NCBI RefSeq assembly: GCF_034006335.1
Contig: NZ_JAWDIQ010000004.1
Reading direction: 5' to 3' (one strand)
From: Paracerasibacillus soli
Lineage (GTDB): Bacteria; Bacillota; Bacilli; Bacillales; Amphibacillaceae
Length of the DNA stretch: 61,025 nucleotides
Shown in pieces: positions 58,850-61,025 of the stretch (positions within the stretch are counted from its first letter, which is position 1; each line of letters begins with the position of its first letter). The translations under genes and the position numbers were made by a program. Below the pieces are notes generated by a model. It was not told where the DNA came from. It did not search any database and saw nothing but the letters and a program-made list of their open reading frames with translations.

Positions 58850-58885
58850 ATTAGTAAGCGAAAAATCATGCCCTTTCGAACCCCT
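58850..58885 (-). promoter_or_regulatory. gcga-N13-ttcgaaccc element upstream of small early gene (right)
   Basis: gcga at 58858-58861 and ttcgaaccc at 58875-58883, thirteen bases apart as in the other intact copies. It lies between the sigma-like stop and the small early gene. Confidence 0.6.
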
Positions 58886-58928
58886 TTTTTAAAATAAAAT
58901 TTAAAAGGCTCAATTTAAGAGCCCTTTC
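58886..58928 (-). terminator. Terminator after sigma-like gene (right)
   Basis: Minus-strand AAGGGCTCTTAAATTGAGCCTTTT hairpin, T-rich downstream, equal to 4441-4472 in the left copy. Confidence 0.55.
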
Positions 58929-59426
58929 TTATCAGTTTTTCTAATCTTCGTATATTTTATTTAAACGATTTCTGATAGCCGCTTCAGTCACATCTTCTTC
59001 GGCTGCAATCTCAACGTTTGTTTTTTGTTCATAAAATTTCTTTTGTATCGTTCTAAATTGTTTATCTGTTAACTGACCCATTGCTTTATGCAATTGTTCG
59101 ATTAACTTTTGTTTCTCTTCATAGTTCTCCATTTCCAAAATTTCATTAAACGGATCTGCATCCCAATCTGCTAAATGTTTGTTATGTTCAGCTTTTGAAT
59201 CTCCGTTTTCATCTACATAAGATTCTAAATTACAAGCAATTCGGTAATCATAGCGGCGACCTTCGTCCACTTCCTGATCATCTTCAGAATGTAAATATTC
59301 AATATTAACCTCTGTTACACCATTTTCTCCTGGTACGATGGTTGCTATCTTTTTACCTCCTGAATAGTAAATATAAGATTCTCTGTTCTTTTGGCTTGTT
59401 TGTACTTTTTTGTCATTGTTCGGCAT
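58915..59426 (-). CDS. Sigma-70 region 4-like phage regulator (right copy, frameshift at end)
   Basis: About 170 residues from the ATG at 59426 (MPNNDKKVQTSQKNRESYIY; GGAGAGG site). The charged middle is as in the left copy, and the C-terminal HTH NVEIAAEEDVTEAAIRNRLN. The frame is lost at KIYED near 58945 by one deletion; the left copy shows the expected end RRLEKLISKGS. The gene opens the leftward early operon and should control early or middle transcription. Confidence 0.7.
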
Positions 59427-59516
59427 CCTCTCCGCCAATTTGCGGAGGGCAAAGGATGCAAACAATGAAGAGCTTGTCCTTTAGTAACCTGACCTTTACT
59501 TAAAAAAGTGCGCAAC

Positions 59517-59583
59517 AAGGTAAGGTACTAATATTGAGACACACAATCCTGGTGTGGATTGCGTACTTCAATATGTATCCTTT
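59517..59583. repeat. Imperfect long inverted repeat upstream of sigma-like gene (right)
   Basis: The same two-arm structure around tggtgt as at 5066-5134. Conservation of both arms in both copies argues that the structure matters. Confidence 0.55.
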
Positions 59584-59700
59584 GCCCTTATTGCAAATCA
59601 GGCATTTGATATTTTTTTAATAGAAATCTGATTTAAAGAATTAACTAAATTTCTATTAACTTTATTATCTCTTTTTTTAAAAAATAATTAGAATATGAAA

Positions 59701-59740
59701 ATTACTCATTACTTTAATTAAAAGTAATGAGTGATATAAT
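59701..59740 (+). promoter_or_regulatory. Palindromic operator with promoter for CGNR gene (right)
   Basis: The same palindrome as at 5251-5285 with one arm mismatch (attac for atcac), overlapping TATAAT at 59735-59740. Confidence 0.6.
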
Positions 59741-59817
59741 GTTATTAAACTTATTAATATATAAAGTGATTAATTTTCTATATATTACTAATTATTAATT
59801 GAAAGTAGTGAAGTGAA

Positions 59818-61007
59818 ATGACAAAAGATGCTTTTATGAGTGCATTTACATTTGAAAGTTTTAAATGTGAAGTTAGTTTTAATGAAATTGTAGATACATA
59901 TACTGGGGATAAAACAAAGGAACTTGTCTTACGAAATAATAGTGAAAAATTCCGCGCAGCATATCTTTATGGGAAGGCTTAAAAGAAATTGGTAGAGGAA
60001 AAGTGGTGAAAAAACAACATATTAGGAGAGTTTATAGGCATTAAGAAAAATGACTTAAATTCAATGATGTCATTTTTTAAAAAGTATGGATTTTTATTTC
60101 CTCTAAAAAATTACGAACAATTTGTAACTTTTCAAATAAAGATGTAAATTATATAAAAGACAATCTAGAAGCTTTAATAAACATCTTTAGTGCCCAGGAT
60201 ACAGACAACATTGATTATAGAACTTTATTGGATTCGGTTCTTTTTCTGTTACTACAGAAAGAAAAGGTTATAAAAATCAATGACAACACTTGCTATAAAT
60301 CTTCGAATAAGACTTATTGCATAACATTAATAATGCAAATAAGATACGATTTGATGACAACAGCAACACAATACAAATTCCTAGAGATGATGGCGGACAG
60401 TGCCAGCATTCGAAGTTAAGGATTATCTTTTAGGTGAGGGTATAAATGTGGTGATTATTGAAGAAATACGAGAATTTAATGCAGGATGATGATTATTCAT
60501 TATCGTTCTAAAACAAATTGTAAAGGCCTACGTTAGTAAAAAAACAACTATTTTTAGTGAAGATGAATGTTTGATTATTGATTTTTTATATCATTTTTCA
60601 AGAAGAATTCTATCATCATCAGAAGATATTTCATTAAATACACTATTTCAGGAAGTGGTATATGAAACATTACTAAAAGGAAGAATGATGATTTAAATAA
60701 GTCTATGAAAAGAGCACCTCAAAGTATTTAATTGAAAAAGAATTGAATCACTTTTTATTGGAAATCAAGCCAAAGTATGATGCGGACACGCGATGCGTCC
60801 CAACTGGAAATTACCTTCTTTATTTTCAGCAATGTATTTGTCACTTTTTTACTTAGATTCTGAATCAAGCTATGTACAGGGTTTGTCAAAATATAAATTG
60901 CAATCAATTATTTTTAGTATCCAAAAAAACAAACCAAGTTAAAAAATACTGCTGCGTTTACTGCACTAATGCTGTATCACAAAGGAGATATGGCAAAAAA
61001 AAAAAAA
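59818..61007 (+). pseudogene. CGNR-type zinc-finger protein, right copy (many frameshifts)
   Basis: Counterpart of 5368-6557, starting MTKDAFMSAFTFESFKCEVS. More than eight indels break it, and an A-run of fourteen precedes its stop. Protein-level matches run through YRVCQ...INCNQLF and the Arg-rich end. The damage resembles uncorrected sequence at a contig end. Confidence 0.55.
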
Positions 61008-61025
61008 AATAGAGTGGAAACTTTT

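Larger units (their letters stand above)
54571..61025. repeat. Long direct repeat, right copy (prophage early module)
   Basis: Counterpart of 165-6569, same gene order and strand. The homology begins exactly at the start codon region of the antirepressor and runs to the last base of the window, inside the terminator hairpin. Indels are frequent after about 58 kb. Confidence 0.9.

Noticed and set aside
1..61025. CRISPR array, rRNA or complete insertion sequence
   Set aside because: No regularly spaced repeats, rRNA-like tracts or transposase with terminal inverted repeats were seen on either strand.

Overview
The window looks like DNA of a low-GC Gram-positive bacterium, most likely Bacillales. 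It is AT-rich, has strong AGGAGG ribosome sites, carries a cos-type HK97-like siphovirus prophage on the minus strand, and holds Gram-positive aminoglycoside resistance genes. I cannot name the species from the sequence alone. Many genes are broken by single-base indels, mostly in homopolymers. Where the two copies of a gene in this window can be compared, one is often intact exactly where the other is broken. I therefore treat most frameshifts as errors of an unpolished long-read assembly and give reconstructed gene extents.

Layout: (1) 1-6569 is a second, diverged copy of the prophage early region: antirepressor start, DNA polymerase, DUF2815, DUF2800, two small genes, a sigma-like regulator and a divergent CGNR zinc-finger gene. 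(2) 6572-11835 is a compact LlaJI/BsuMI-like restriction-modification operon: HTH regulator, amino-methyltransferase, C5-methyltransferase, McrB-type GTPase and PD-(D/E)xK nuclease. (3) 12298-16624 is an aminoglycoside-resistance-type cluster: ANT(9)-like, apt, ANT(6)-Ia, a methyltransferase and a second nucleotidyltransferase, headed by a small DUF1413-like gene behind a palindrome-controlled promoter. (4) 16759-20585 holds two large serine recombinases with a catalytic-domain-less third gene between them and a SHOCT-like gene. (5) 20673-21627 is an isolated plus-strand methyltransferase cassette. (6) 21683-48889 is the late region, read right to left: HNH, TerS, MetK, ParB-methyltransferase, C5-methyltransferase, amidoligase module, ANT(4')-Ia (aadD), TerL, portal, protease, capsid, connectors, tail, holin, amidase. 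(7) 49103-59426 is the replication/early region: late regulator, SNF2 helicase, VRR-NUC, VapE primase-helicase, BRO antirepressor, DNA polymerase, DUF2815, DUF2800, small genes and sigma-like regulator. (8) 59818-61025 is the second CGNR gene, cut by the window end.

How it fits together: the phage appears to transcribe early genes leftward from about 59.4 kb and late genes from a strong promoter at 48.96-48.99 kb. That promoter is followed at once by an intrinsic terminator, which suggests antitermination control. The late operon is interrupted by autonomous insertions with their own promoters and terminators: aadD, and a GIY-YIG gene between the tail chaperone and the tape measure. The element encodes four DNA methyltransferases plus its own SAM synthetase. 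It joins phage propagation, restriction-modification and aminoglycoside resistance in one unit.

The most unusual signals are non-coding. A gcga-N13-ttcgaaccc element precedes three early operons. A loop-conserved hairpin brackets both lone cargo genes. A candidate origin is dense in GTTCC/GGAAC motifs. A 41-bp promoter is duplicated in the amidoligase module. The two early regions are mosaic in divergence, so they are not simply the overlap of a circular contig.
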